This document shows, piece after piece, positions 16,146 to 23,800 of a stretch of DNA of 48,357 nt. The notes below the pieces were generated by a model. That model did no database searches, was not told where the DNA came from, and saw only the letters and a program-made list of their open reading frames with translations. Origin of the DNA: Candidatus Latescibacterota bacterium. GTDB taxonomy: Bacteria > Latescibacterota > UBA2968 > UBA8231. Position 1 is the stretch's first letter. Every line of letters begins with the position of its first letter. A program made the translations under genes and the position numbers. The DNA lies in contig JACPJE010000180.1 in the NCBI GenBank assembly GCA_016187725.1, positions 1 to 48,357 on the forward strand. The letters are read 5' to 3'.

Positions 16146-18662
16146 TCAATACACCACCCCCACCATACTCAGCACTTGCGTATGACTGCGCGCCGCATCA
16201 GTGTCGATCCCAGCGCGTATCAGGTAGAGCCCCGGAGGCTGGAGCATACCCTGATGGTCGCGGCCGTCCCAGAGCAGGCGGTGGAGGCCGCTGGCCTGAG
16301 AGGCCTCTACCGACAGGTCGCGCACCTGCCTGCCTGCCAGGTCGTAGATCTGGGCGGCGATGCGCTTGGGCCCTTCGAGCACGAAAACCGGGATCTCTAT
16401 AGCCACCTGGTCGTTGACCCCATCGCCGTTGGGGGTGAAGACCGGCGGGATCAGCTGCACCTGGCCCAGGGGGGTGATCTCCTGCAAATCGGCGCGCGCC
16501 ACCAAGGACTGGCTCTCCACCAGGGAGGTGGCCTCGCCGGCGGCTGCCTCCTGGACCACCCCGGGCCGGGCGCTGCGGATCAGCCGCACCCCGAAGAGGG
16601 TGTTGCTCAGGAAGACCCGGGTGCGGAAGTGGATGGCGTAGAGGAGATCCTGGCGCCCGGCCAGCTGGGGAAAGACCAGGGAGAGGGCGCCTGCCTGGCC
16701 CGATTCCACCTGCAGGGTGCCGGGCCAGAGCCGGCGCGGGCGGAGCAGGCGCTCGTTCTGGCCGGCGAAGACCGAGACCAGCTCGATGGGCGCCGAGGAA
16801 GAGGAGCGCAGTTCGAGGCGGTCGAAGCCCGGGTTGGCGCCGGTGAAGAGGGGCTGGAGGTAGAGAGTGAATTCCTGTTCCTCGCCGGGTTTGATCCCGG
16901 TGGTGGGCCACAATTCAGCCAGGGCCTGGTCTACCAGGGGCGGATCGAAGTGCAACTGCAGCTGGCGCAGGCGGGCGGCCCGCAAGGGTTCCTGGCTGAG
17001 CAGCCGCACCTCGGCCATCAGATATTGGCGCGGGTTGGGGGACTTGAATTCCTCCCCCGGTTGCAGGTAGGAGGGAGACCAGTTGCTCCAGTCCGCCCCG
17101 GGCTGGTCCTCGATCACCACCGGGGGCCGCTCCGCCTCGGCGATCTTCTCCCAGGTCCTCACGTCTATCTCCACGCCCTGCTGGTTGAAATAGTGCGGGA
17201 TATGGAGCAGTTCGTCACCGCTGCGGGTGCGTACCTCGACGCGGGTGCCCAGGGGAATATCCCCATTCCAGGAGAGGGTGGACAGCAGCCGGTGCCGCCC
17301 CAGGCGGATCAGGGGGGAGACCATCACCACCTCGGAGGCGTACCCCTCGCCGTAGACCTGCACCTCGCTGAGGTTGCCCCCCTCGCGCTTGCCCACCTCC
17401 AGCTTCAGGCGGCGCACCTCCACGAAGCGCACCTCCTGGAGGGGGAAGGTCTCCTCCAGGCGCAAGAAGACCTCGCGGTTCTGCCTTTCCTCGAAAGCGC
17501 GCCAGATCTTCTCGCCGCTGGGGTCCACGCTGCCGTCACAGATGCGCACCTGGTAGGCCGGGGGCGGCTGGCCCGGGCTGAGCAGGAGAACCCGGTCCAG
17601 CCAGTAGCGGGTGCCCAGGTCCACTTCGATCTGGTTTTCGTTTTTGATGGGGTCGTACTCCCGCAGGCTGCGGAAGGTGGAGAAGATCCCGTCCTCCACC
17701 TCGCGGGTCCGCCGGGTGTTGGCGATGCGCACCACTCCTGCCTTGGGCAGGCTCCGGGTCAGGCGCGTCACCTCGTCGCCGGAGGTGTAGACTTCCACCT
17801 CGGCCAGGCGGGGCCGCTCCCGGCGGAAATAGCGCACCTGGCCCTGCTCCTGGGCCGGGAGGGCTTCGTAGATCTCCTTTTCCACCTGGATCTGGCGGCC
17901 GGCCCCGGTGCGGCGGAAGTAATCGATGGCGCCCTGGTCGATGGAGTCCAGCAGCGCGTATTCCCCGGAAGCGACCTCCCGGCCCCGCACCCCGTCGCTG
18001 CCCAGGGCCTCGAAGCGCAGGATCTGCGCCACCTCGCCGGTGCTGCCCAGGGGGGCCGGATGCTGGGGCTGCACCTCGAACTCGAACTCCCGCTGGTCCT
18101 TGTTGGGCTCGGTGACCAGTCCGACCCTGAAAAACTCCCGGTTGCGCGCCTCGGTCAGGGCGATGCGCCCGTCCGAGATCAGCACCCGGAACTTGAGGAA
18201 GGGATCGCCCCCACCCTCTTCCACAAAGCGCACCCGGATATGCTGGGCGATCACCGCCCGCCCCAGGTCCAGTTCCAGCCACCAGCTCTCCAGCGGGCTC
18301 TGGGGGTCCGGCTCCCAGTAAGTGGCCAGGTCTCCGTCCATGGCCAGACCGCCGGCCTGGAGGTTGGAGCCGGCGGCCCGCACCCCGCCGCTGAGGGTGT
18401 CTCCCTCGCTGACATAGCGGAACTGGCCGGCGTCCAGGGCAGCGTTGATCTGCCGGCGCACCAGGCGCGGCTCCACCCCGCCCTCGGGCAGGAGCACCCG
18501 CGAGCCTTCGGGGGCACTCCAGGCCTGCCAGTGGGCGGCGCTGTTGACCACCACCCGGTCGGGAAGGAGCCGGTAGCCCTCCTGGGCAAAGGCGGCGCTC
18601 GCCCCAAGTCCCAGCAGGAGCAGGGCCTTGCCGCTCAGCAACCGGGTCTTATACTCCTCCAT
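16146..18662 (-). CDS. type A1 secreted protein: discoidin-like modules and FlgD/gliding-type C-terminal domain
   Basis: An 838-residue exported protein, the longest of the three intact type A paralogues and the first gene of the cluster. Signal peptide at about 10-27 (GKALLLLGLGASAAFAQ). A F5/8-type-C-like segment follows (AMDGDLATYWEP, SWWLELDLGRAVIAQHIRVRF), then a second similar module (EVDLGTRYWLDRVLLLSPG). The conserved central region (PRQYLMAEVRLLSQEP..LQLHFDPPLVDQAL) precedes the FlgD Ig-like domain from about residue 740: FTPNGDGVNDQVAIEI, IYDLAGRQVRD, LLWDGRDHQG, PPGLYLIRAGI, ending MVGVVY. The region upstream (18663-18883) is AT-rich with a TAATAAT stretch on the minus strand and probably holds the cluster promoter. 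No catalytic motif is visible. Confidence 0.87.
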   Translation of the reverse strand: MEEYKTRLLSGKALLLLGLGASAAFAQEGYRLLPDRVVVNSAAHWQAWSAPEGSRVLLPEGGVEPRLVRRQINAALDAGQFRYVSEGDTLSGGVRAAGSNLQAGGLAMDGDLATYWEPDPQSPLESWWLELDLGRAVIAQHIRVRFVEEGGGDPFLKFRVLISDGRIALTEARNREFFRVGLVTEPNKDQREFEFEVQPQHPAPLGSTGEVAQILRFEALGSDGVRGREVASGEYALLDSIDQGAIDYFRRTGAGRQIQVEKEIYEALPAQEQGQVRYFRRERPRLAEVEVYTSGDEVTRLTRSLPKAGVVRIANTRRTREVEDGIFSTFRSLREYDPIKNENQIEVDLGTRYWLDRVLLLSPGQPPPAYQVRICDGSVDPSGEKIWRAFEERQNREVFLRLEETFPLQEVRFVEVRRLKLEVGKREGGNLSEVQVYGEGYASEVVMVSPLIRLGRHRLLSTLSWNGDIPLGTRVEVRTRSGDELLHIPHYFNQQGVEIDVRTWEKIAEAERPPVVIEDQPGADWSNWSPSYLQPGEEFKSPNPRQYLMAEVRLLSQEPLRAARLRQLQLHFDPPLVDQALAELWPTTGIKPGEEQEFTLYLQPLFTGANPGFDRLELRSSSSAPIELVSVFAGQNERLLRPRRLWPGTLQVESGQAGALSLVFPQLAGRQDLLYAIHFRTRVFLSNTLFGVRLIRSARPGVVQEAAAGEATSLVESQSLVARADLQEITPLGQVQLIPPVFTPNGDGVNDQVAIEIPVFVLEGPKRIAAQIYDLAGRQVRDLSVEASQASGLHRLLWDGRDHQGMLQPPGLYLIRAGIDTDAARSHTQVLSMVGVVY

Positions 18663-18883
18663 GAGCCGGCTTGGGAAAGAGAGTGGAGGGGCGGCGCAAT
18701 TATTATTAGACGGAAGAAAAGAGTGGAAGTTTGTGGTCCTCTATTTAAATAAGGACAAGCATCCTAACAGTGTCTACCGTTCACCTGAGATTTTCCCCCT
18801 TTATCAATAGACGTGCGAGGCGGGGAAAGTACAGTTTTTTTATCGTTGACCTTTGCTCTTGCCCCGGAGTACATTTGCCTGCC

Positions 18884-19165
18884 ATGCGACTCAACCCCCA
18901 GCAAGCGCAGGCGATCAAGGAGGTGATAGCCCAGGCCGATATGGAAGCCGAGGTCTTTCTCTTCGGCTCCAGGACCGACGACACCCGGCGCGGCGGGGAC
19001 ATCGACCTGCTCATCCTCTCCACCCGCATCAGCCCTGACCAGCGCCGCCGGCTCAAGCTGCGGCTGCTGGACCTGCTCGGAGCACAGAAGATCGACCTGG
19101 TGGTCGCCCAGGATATGTCCCGCCCCTTTGTCAAGATTGCCCGGCAGCAGGGCATAAGACTATGA
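18884..19165 (+). CDS. mntA: MntA-type minimal nucleotidyltransferase antitoxin
   Basis: A 93-residue minimal nucleotidyltransferase with the family motif G28-S29 followed by D39-I-D41 (GSRTDDTRRGGDID). In characterised HepT-MntA pairs this enzyme transfers AMP units to a tyrosine of the HEPN toxin and silences it. It is near the short end of the family. I chose the ATG at 18884 because the longer frame upstream does not resemble protein. Its stop overlaps the next start by four bases (ATGA), and the partner encodes the matching HEPN motif. A TTGACC box about 35 bp upstream may be part of its promoter. Confidence 0.88.
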   Translation: MRLNPQQAQAIKEVIAQADMEAEVFLFGSRTDDTRRGGDIDLLILSTRISPDQRRRLKLRLLDLLGAQKIDLVVAQDMSRPFVKIARQQGIRL

Positions 19166-19614
19166 CCCAGGAAGAGTACATCGCGCTGCTGAAAGAGTCC
19201 CTTTCTCGGCTCGCCGAGGCAGAACGCTGGTTGCGGCGATCCCATGCCCAATGCACCCAGATCGGCATACACGATGCCTTCAGCGACGAGGACTTCGACC
19301 ACTTTGAGACCCTGACGAGCCGCTTTGCGCGGGTCAGTGACATGGTCCTGCAAAAGGTTTTCAGGAACATCGACAGGTTGGAACTCGAAGAAGGAGGCAC
19401 CCTCCTCGATGTGCTGAACCGCGCTGAGAAGCGAGGGATCATCCCCTCTGCAGATCAATTCCGGGAACTGCGCGAGTTGCGCAACGAGATCGCCCACGAA
19501 TATGCCCTGGACGACCTGAAAGCCCTGTTCGCCAGCGTCCTGGAACACACCCCAGCCTTATTTTTCATCCTCGACCACACCAAAGCTTATTGCCAGAAGT
19601 ACCTGCCTCTCTGA
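19162..19614 (+). CDS. hepT: HepT-type HEPN ribonuclease toxin
   Basis: A 150-residue, mainly helical HEPN protein. It contains R107-N-E-I-A-H112-E-Y114, an exact Rx4HxY motif: Arg and His form the HEPN RNase site and the Tyr is the residue AMPylated by MntA in studied pairs. Together with the ATGA overlap with mntA this identifies a complete HepT-MntA toxin-antitoxin module. The C-terminus (FFILDHTKAYCQKYLPL) is the usual short helix. Immediately downstream lies a relic of a type A surface gene, so the module sits at a break in the surface-protein cluster. Confidence 0.87.
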   Translation: MTQEEYIALLKESLSRLAEAERWLRRSHAQCTQIGIHDAFSDEDFDHFETLTSRFARVSDMVLQKVFRNIDRLELEEGGTLLDVLNRAEKRGIIPSADQFRELRELRNEIAHEYALDDLKALFASVLEHTPALFFILDHTKAYCQKYLPL

Positions 19615-19627
19615 GTTTTTCGCCCCC

Positions 19628-19702
19628 TCAATAGGCCACCTGCACCACCCCCTGCCGGCGCTCAATCCCGGCGTCGGCCTTTACCTCGATGTTGAGCGGT
19701 AG
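19628..19702 (-). pseudogene. 3' remnant of a fourth type A (FlgD-like C-terminal) surface gene
   Basis: Translated on the minus strand this stretch gives NIEVKADAGIERRQGVVQVAY and a stop. It aligns residue by residue with the C-terminus of A3 (RIEVDADTG..WQGTVEVAY, stop), and the end motif VVY/VAY-stop is shared by all type A genes. Homology stops abruptly around 19702, and an in-frame stop lies a few codons upstream, so the rest of the gene is gone. The RHH-MazF module lies just beyond the break. No intact copy could be produced from here. Confidence 0.75.
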
Positions 19703-19757
19703 GATAAGAGTAGTATATTAGGTGGTATGAATATCTCCTCATAAAAGGACAACAGCG

Positions 19758-19988
19758 ATGCGTGTCAAAACCTCGGTGACGCTGTCTGAGGAACTGGTCC
19801 AGGAAATAGACAAACTCTCCCAGCGCTACGGCAATCGCTCGGCCCTGGTGGAGCAGGCGGTGCGGAGTTTCCTGGCGGCAGAACGGCAGCAGGTGCGTGA
19901 CGCCCAGGACCTGGAGATCCTCAACCGCCGGGCGGCGAAGCTGAACAAGGAAGCTCAAGAGGTGCTCAACTATCAGGTGAAGCGGTGA
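19758..19988 (+). CDS. ribbon-helix-helix antitoxin of a MazEF-type pair
   Basis: A 76-residue RHH/CopG-type DNA-binding antitoxin. The N-terminal beta-strand and two helices ([20 protein letters not shown], then [14 protein letters not shown]) are followed by a charged C-terminal tail that normally wraps the toxin. It has an AAAGGAC Shine-Dalgarno eight bases upstream. Its stop overlaps the toxin start (GTGA). Antitoxin binding to the AT-rich spacer in front of it (19703-19757) would give the usual autoregulation, but no clean operator stands out there. Confidence 0.87.
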   Translation: MRVKTSVTLSEELVQEIDKLSQRYGNRSALVEQAVRSFLAAERQQVRDAQDLEILNRRAAKLNKEAQEVLNYQVKR

Positions 19989-20314
19989 GGCGAGGTGAAC
20001 TCTACCGGGTCTATAAAGGCGCGTCCCGCGATCCCAGGAAGTTCCGCGTCTTTGTCATCGTCAGCCGCCAGGTGCTGATCGAGTCGCGGTTCTCCACCCT
20101 GATCTGCGCGCCGATCTACACCTCCTACGAAGGGCTTTCTACGCAAGTGCCCGTGGGGACCGCGGAGGGCCTGGCGCACGACAGCAGCATTCACTGCGAC
20201 GAACTGATCAGCATCCCCAAGGCCGGTTTGTCCCACTTTGTCGGTGCTTTATCCCCTGCCAAGGTGGAGGCCCTTGACCGCGCTCTTGCCCTTGCAGTGG
20301 GGATACCCTTGTAA
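19985..20314 (+). CDS. MazF/PemK-family endoribonuclease toxin
   Basis: A 109-residue PemK/MazF-fold protein, starting at a GTG that overlaps the antitoxin stop by four bases. Family landmarks are the N-terminal RRGELYRVY, the [10 protein letters not shown] strand with the catalytic arginine region, the CAPIYTSY strand, [21 protein letters not shown], and the C-terminal [19 protein letters not shown] helix. MazF enzymes cleave mRNA at short motifs and arrest growth unless bound by the antitoxin. Complete and apparently functional. Confidence 0.9.
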   Translation: MRRGELYRVYKGASRDPRKFRVFVIVSRQVLIESRFSTLICAPIYTSYEGLSTQVPVGTAEGLAHDSSIHCDELISIPKAGLSHFVGALSPAKVEALDRALALAVGIPL

Positions 20315-20407
20315 CGCTCTCTGGTGGCCCCTATGCCGCTTCTCTGGCTGAAGAACAGGTGACTCCTCTTGAAGTACTGTCAGATAAAGGGTGAAACTCT
20401 TCGTCAA

Positions 20408-20497
20408 ATGGCGCAGTTTCCCGAAAGCGAGTGGCCCGGCTTGCTGGTGGTCATGCGAGACGTGGCGCAGAGCATCTGGCGCGCTGGGGAGCACTGA
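20408..20497 (+). CDS. possible 29-residue small ORF or gene-end remnant
   Basis: A short frame giving MAQFPESEWPGLLVVMRDVA and nine more residues to a stop. The frame extends upstream to a TTG at 20369 (about 42 residues). Its composition (Trp, Glu, Pro spacing) looks protein-like. It has no clear Shine-Dalgarno and no recognised family, so it may be the 3' remainder of a larger lost gene. It ends 20 bp before the next start. Confidence 0.3.
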   Translation: MAQFPESEWPGLLVVMRDVAQSIWRAGEH

Positions 20498-20517
20498 AGA
20501 GAGCCGAGGAAGGCGCG

Positions 20518-20823
20518 ATGGCCTACATGCGTGGATCGACCTATCTGTGGCGCGACGAATCTCACCTGCACGTGTGGGTGGTGGACGGATATGATGGGTG
20601 GGATCAGACCGGTTGGGGTGAGGATACCAAAGACGCCGGCACGGCCAGCGGGGTGGGTATCCCCATGGAGGTCATGGACGAGTACGTCGTCATGCGCCTG
20701 GCGCAACTGCTGCAGGAGGGCGGCATGGATCAGGCCATCGCGCGCGCCCTGGCCAAATGGGATGGCAATTTTGGCTGTGCGGTGTTGAAGGAGTGTGCAA
20801 ACTCGATACAACGAACCTTGTGA
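20518..20823 (+). CDS. hypothetical protein, 101 residues, 3' end probably altered
   Basis: I recognise no family. The protein is soluble and acidic in the first two thirds (SHLHVWVVDGYDGWDQTGWG, then MEVMDEYVVMRLAQLLQEGG), and a helix ALAKWDGNFG follows. The start at 20518 has a GAGGAAGGCG Shine-Dalgarno. Its last 94 bp run into the 3' end of the oppositely oriented Phd antitoxin gene. Both proteins lose family-like character in that overlap, which suggests a recombination joint where each lost its own stop. The location inside the toxin-antitoxin island makes a defence or toxin role possible, without direct support. Confidence 0.5.
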   Translation: MAYMRGSTYLWRDESHLHVWVVDGYDGWDQTGWGEDTKDAGTASGVGIPMEVMDEYVVMRLAQLLQEGGMDQAIARALAKWDGNFGCAVLKECANSIQRTL

Positions 20824-21089
20824 ACGGCTCCACGGAGGTCGCGGACTGCCTGGGGTTTAACCGATCCTTCGAGGGCGCGCTGGAGGGCGGTCAGCAGGCG
20901 CTGGGCGTTCTTGGGAGAGCGGCACCGGTGGGCGGTTTCTTCGAGGCTGCGCAACTCAGCGGCGGGGACGATGGCCATGTCTGCGTGGTTGCGGCGCTTG
21001 ACGATGACCGGCGCCTGGGCCTCTTCGGCGGTCTCCAGCACCTGGGCCAGGTTGTTGCGCGCAAAACTGTAGCTGACCTGAGTCATCAT
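20730..21089 (-). CDS. Phd/YefM-family antitoxin, orphan, with C-terminal read-through tail
   Basis: A 119-residue frame whose first about 85 residues are a standard Phd/YefM antitoxin: MMTQVSYSFARNNLAQVLE, PVIVKRRNHADMAIVPAAE, LRSLEETAHRCRSPKNAQRL, ALEGSVKPQAVRDLRG. Family members normally end soon after this point. Here translation continues about 30 residues with no family resemblance, into the region antisense to the hypothetical gene. No RelE/Doc-type toxin follows, so it is an orphan. An AGGAGATC Shine-Dalgarno precedes the ATG. It is divergent from the VapBC operon and shares the 136-bp spacer with it. Confidence 0.8.
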   Translation of the reverse strand: MMTQVSYSFARNNLAQVLETAEEAQAPVIVKRRNHADMAIVPAAELRSLEETAHRCRSPKNAQRLLTALQRALEGSVKPQAVRDLRGAVHKVRCIEFAHSFNTAQPKLPSHLARARAMA

Positions 21090-21156
21090 GCAGATCTCCT
21101 AGTGGTGTACAAGAATACTGCACAGAAATGAGACGGACAGGTCAAGGTCAGGTCTC

Positions 21157-21196
21157 TTGACTCCTGGTTGCAACAATCTATATTTCCGTTGCAACC
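21157..21196 (+). promoter_or_regulatory. vapBC promoter with overlapping 9-bp palindromic operator
   Basis: A -35 box TTGACT (21157-21162) and a -10 box TATATT (21179-21184) are separated by 16 bp. The arms GGTTGCAAC (21166-21174) and GTTGCAACC (21188-21196) are perfect inverted copies: one lies in the promoter spacer, the other just after the -10. This is the geometry expected for repression by the VapB-VapC complex. A smaller GTCAAG/CTTGAC inverted repeat (21141-21161) lies just upstream. Confidence 0.7.
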
Positions 21197-21225
21197 AAAA
21201 TCCGCACTCAGCGAGGAAGGTGCCC

Positions 21226-21492
21226 ATGCCCAAAATCCGGCAGTCCAAGCCTATCTGGTTCGGCATGAAGCTCACCCCCCAGCAAAAGCAGCAGATCAGA
21301 CTCCTGGCCAGACAGCGCCACACCTCAGCCAAACAGGCACTCATGGAGCTGGTCGAAGAAGCGCTGGCGCAGCGCTCCTTCAAGGCTCCCCAGGGCTCCT
21401 TCCTCGATGGTCTGGAAGACTTGGTCGGTTCGGTCTCAGGACCGGCGGATCTGTCTGCCAATCCCGAGTACATGAAAGACTTCGGCCGATGA
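21226..21492 (+). CDS. VapB-type antitoxin
   Basis: An 88-residue protein in the position of the antitoxin of a VapBC pair. It opens MPKIRQSKPIWFGMKLTPQQ, then a helix rich in Gln/Lys/Arg (QQIRLLARQRHTSAKQALMELV) resembling a ribbon-helix-helix region, and a Gly/Ser/Pro tail DLSANPEYMKDFGR typical of toxin-wrapping segments. The start ATG has a GAGGAAGG Shine-Dalgarno. Its stop overlaps the PIN-domain start (ATGA). The upstream palindrome is its likely operator. Confidence 0.75.
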   Translation: MPKIRQSKPIWFGMKLTPQQKQQIRLLARQRHTSAKQALMELVEEALAQRSFKAPQGSFLDGLEDLVGSVSGPADLSANPEYMKDFGR

Positions 21493-21896
21493 GGGTGGTC
21501 CTGGACACCGGGCCTTTGGTCGCCTTGCTCAACCATCGGGATATCCACCACTCCTGGGCTCTAGCCGCTGCGCAACCGCTGCGCCCTCCACTCTACACCT
21601 GCGAGGCGGTAGTCACCGAGGCCCACCATCTGCTCGGGCGCGTGTACCAGGGCCGTCGGCGCCTGCACCAGCTCACCGAATCCGGCCGGCTCGACCTGTC
21701 TTTTTCCTATGATTTGCACCACAGAGAAATCCATGCTCTGATCCAGGCGTATGAGGACGTGCCCATGTCCTTTGCTGACGCTTGTCTGGTCCGCATGGCA
21801 GAGATGGACCCTGATAGCCGGATCTTCACGATCGACAGCCACTTCGGGATCTATCGCAAGCACAAGACCAGAAGGCTCAAGCTGCTCATCCCCTGA
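21489..21896 (+). CDS. VapC-type PIN-domain ribonuclease toxin
   Basis: A 135-residue PIN-domain protein, start fixed by the ATGA overlap with the antitoxin. Acidic active-site positions are visible: Asp6 in VVLDTGPLVALL, Glu44 in VVTEAHH, the Asp of SFADACLVRMAE, and a late Asp in IFTIDSHFGIY. PIN toxins cut tRNA or rRNA in a Mg-dependent way. The domain is complete from first to last strand. moeA starts 17 bp downstream, so read-through into moeA is possible. Confidence 0.9.
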   Translation: MRVVLDTGPLVALLNHRDIHHSWALAAAQPLRPPLYTCEAVVTEAHHLLGRVYQGRRRLHQLTESGRLDLSFSYDLHHREIHALIQAYEDVPMSFADACLVRMAEMDPDSRIFTIDSHFGIYRKHKTRRLKLLIP

Positions 21897-21913
21897 CTTC
21901 GCCGAGTCTGTCC

Positions 21914-23143
21914 ATGTCCAACCCTTTGCTCACCCCCGAAGCGGCCCAGGCCATCGTTCTGGAACACATCCAGCTCCTGGGGATGGAACGGGTACCGCTC
22001 TTCGAGGCCCTGGGCCGAGTGTTGGCCGAGGAGGTCCCGGCCTGCCGCGACAGCCCGCCCCACGACAACTCGGCCATGGACGGGTACGCCCTGCGCCACG
22101 GGGACCTCGCCGGAGCCAGTGCGGTGCACCCGGTGCTCCTGGAGATCGTCGAGGACATCCCCGCCGGGTACGTGCCCCAGAAAAACGTGGGGCCGGGCCA
22201 GGCCAGCCGCATCATGACCGGGGCGCTGGTGCCCCCCGGGGCCGACACCGTGATCCGGGTGGAGGACACCCGCGCCGAGGGGGGCAAGGTAGCCATTCTC
22301 GATCCAGATGAAAAGGGCGCCAATATCCGCCGGCGCGGCGAGGAGCTGCGGGCCGGTCAGGTGGTGGTGGGGGCCGGCACCCGGTGTGGCCCGGGGGAAC
22401 TGGCGGTGCTGGCCTCGCTGCAGCGGGCCCTGGTGCTGGTGCGCCGCCGGCCCGTCCTGGCCATCCTCTCCACCGGCGACGAGCTGGTGGAGCTGGACGA
22501 ACCCCTGGCTCCGGGCAAGATCGTCAACAGCAATACCTACGGTCTGGCTGCCCTGGCCCTGGCCAATGGGGCCCTGCCGCTGATGCTGCCCATCGCCCGG
22601 GACGAGGAGGCGCAGATCCACCGGGCCGTGCAGAGCGCCTTGAGCGCGGATTTCATCCTCTCCTCCGGGGGGGTCTCGGTGGGGGATTACGACTACGTGA
22701 AGAAGGTGCTGGACGAGCTGGGGGCCCAGGTGAAGTTGTGGCGGGTGGCCATGAAGCCGGGCAAACCCCTCTTCTTCTGCACCCTGCAGGGCAAGCCCTA
22801 TTTCGGCCTGCCCGGCAACCCGGTGTCGAGCCTGGTCTCCTTTCTCCAGTTCGTGCGGCCGGCCATCCGCAAGGCCGCCGGCCACCTCCCAGGGGAGTGG
22901 TTCCTGCCCACGGCCACCGCCCGCCTGGAGCACCCCATCGCCAATGAGGGCGACCGCCGCCAGTACGCCAGGGCGCGCCTGCGCCTGGAACAGGGCCGGT
23001 TGCTGGCTGCCGCCCCCCAGGGGCAGGGCTCCCACATGCTCAGCTCCATGCTGGGGGCCAACGGCCTGCTGCTGCTGGAGCCGGAGGCGCGCCTGGGGGC
23101 GGGCGACGAGGTGCAGGCGCAGCTCTTCGGGGAGCTGCGATGA
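21914..23143 (+). CDS. moeA: molybdopterin molybdenumtransferase
   Basis: MoeA inserts molybdate into molybdopterin-AMP in molybdenum cofactor synthesis. The 409-residue product shows the family order: domain with PPHDNSAMDGYAL, IMTGALVPPGADTVIRVED, then the MPT-binding domain with ILSTGDELVE, GKIVNSNTYGL, SSGGVSVGDYDYVK, MKPGKPLFF and GLPGNPVSSLVSF, and a C-terminal beta domain. Length is normal. No other moa/mob/mod gene is in the window, so its partners lie elsewhere. It is coupled to the NUDIX gene by an ATGA overlap. Confidence 0.97.
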   Translation: MSNPLLTPEAAQAIVLEHIQLLGMERVPLFEALGRVLAEEVPACRDSPPHDNSAMDGYALRHGDLAGASAVHPVLLEIVEDIPAGYVPQKNVGPGQASRIMTGALVPPGADTVIRVEDTRAEGGKVAILDPDEKGANIRRRGEELRAGQVVVGAGTRCGPGELAVLASLQRALVLVRRRPVLAILSTGDELVELDEPLAPGKIVNSNTYGLAALALANGALPLMLPIARDEEAQIHRAVQSALSADFILSSGGVSVGDYDYVKKVLDELGAQVKLWRVAMKPGKPLFFCTLQGKPYFGLPGNPVSSLVSFLQFVRPAIRKAAGHLPGEWFLPTATARLEHPIANEGDRRQYARARLRLEQGRLLAAAPQGQGSHMLSSMLGANGLLLLEPEARLGAGDEVQAQLFGELR

Positions 23144-23715
23144 AAAAGGTGGAAGTCCACGGCCGGCGCCGGCTGCTGGACGATTTTTTCCGGATTGACG
23201 AGGTCACCCTCTCCCACCAGCTGTGCGACGGGAGCATGAGCCGTCCCTTGCGCCGGCTGGTCCTGGAGCGGGGGGACGCGGTGGCGGCCCTGCTCTTCAG
23301 GCCAGCCGACCAGCAGGTGATCCTGGTGCGCCAGTTCCGCTATCCCACCTGCGGGCGGGGCGATGGCTGGCTGCTGGAGGTGGTGGCCGGCATCCCCGAC
23401 CCAGAGGAGGAACCGGCGGCGGCGGCGCGGCGCGAAATCATGGAAGAGACCGGGTACCAGGTGGACGAGTTGGAACGCATCGCGGTCTTCTATACCACCC
23501 CGGGCGGCTCCTCCGCGCACATCCATTTGTTTTATGCCCAGGTGAGCGAGGTCCAGCGCCTCGCCCTGGGCGGGGGGTGCAGGGCGGAAGACGAGGACAT
23601 CGAGGTGGTGGAACTCGGGCTGGAGGAGGTCTGGGGGATGCTGGACGAGGGCCGGATCGAGGATGCCAAGACCCTCATCGCCCTGATGTGGCTGCGGAGC
23701 CGGAGGGATCATTGA
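23140..23715 (+). CDS. NUDIX hydrolase, ADP-ribose/nucleotide-sugar pyrophosphatase type
   Basis: A 191-residue protein with a full Nudix box in the order G-x5-E-x7-REIMEETGY. The N-terminal strands (VTLSHQLCDGSMSR) and VILVRQFRYPT are typical of NudF/GDP-mannose pyrophosphatase-like dimers. A C-terminal acidic region (EDEDIEVVELGLEEV) holds the usual catalytic loop. Likely role: hydrolysing ADP-ribose or a nucleotide sugar. It starts inside the last codons of moeA. Confidence 0.92.
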   Translation: MKKVEVHGRRRLLDDFFRIDEVTLSHQLCDGSMSRPLRRLVLERGDAVAALLFRPADQQVILVRQFRYPTCGRGDGWLLEVVAGIPDPEEEPAAAARREIMEETGYQVDELERIAVFYTTPGGSSAHIHLFYAQVSEVQRLALGGGCRAEDEDIEVVELGLEEVWGMLDEGRIEDAKTLIALMWLRSRRDH

Positions 23716-23734
23716 ACTGCGGCCACCGCTCAGG

Positions 23735-23761
23735 TTGCCTTCCAGGGGGGAATGATATAAA
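23735..23761 (+). promoter_or_regulatory. probable acs promoter
   Basis: TTGCCT at 23735-23740 and an AT-rich -10 region (TATAAA at 23756-23761, or TAAATT starting two bases later, which gives a 17-bp spacer) lie in the 85-bp gap before the synthetase gene. The gap is much richer in A and T than its surroundings, and a strong GGAGAGAGGGAG Shine-Dalgarno follows. Confidence 0.45.
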
Positions 23762-23800
23762 TTATTTCTATTTCACTAATTCCTGGAGAGAGGGAGCATT

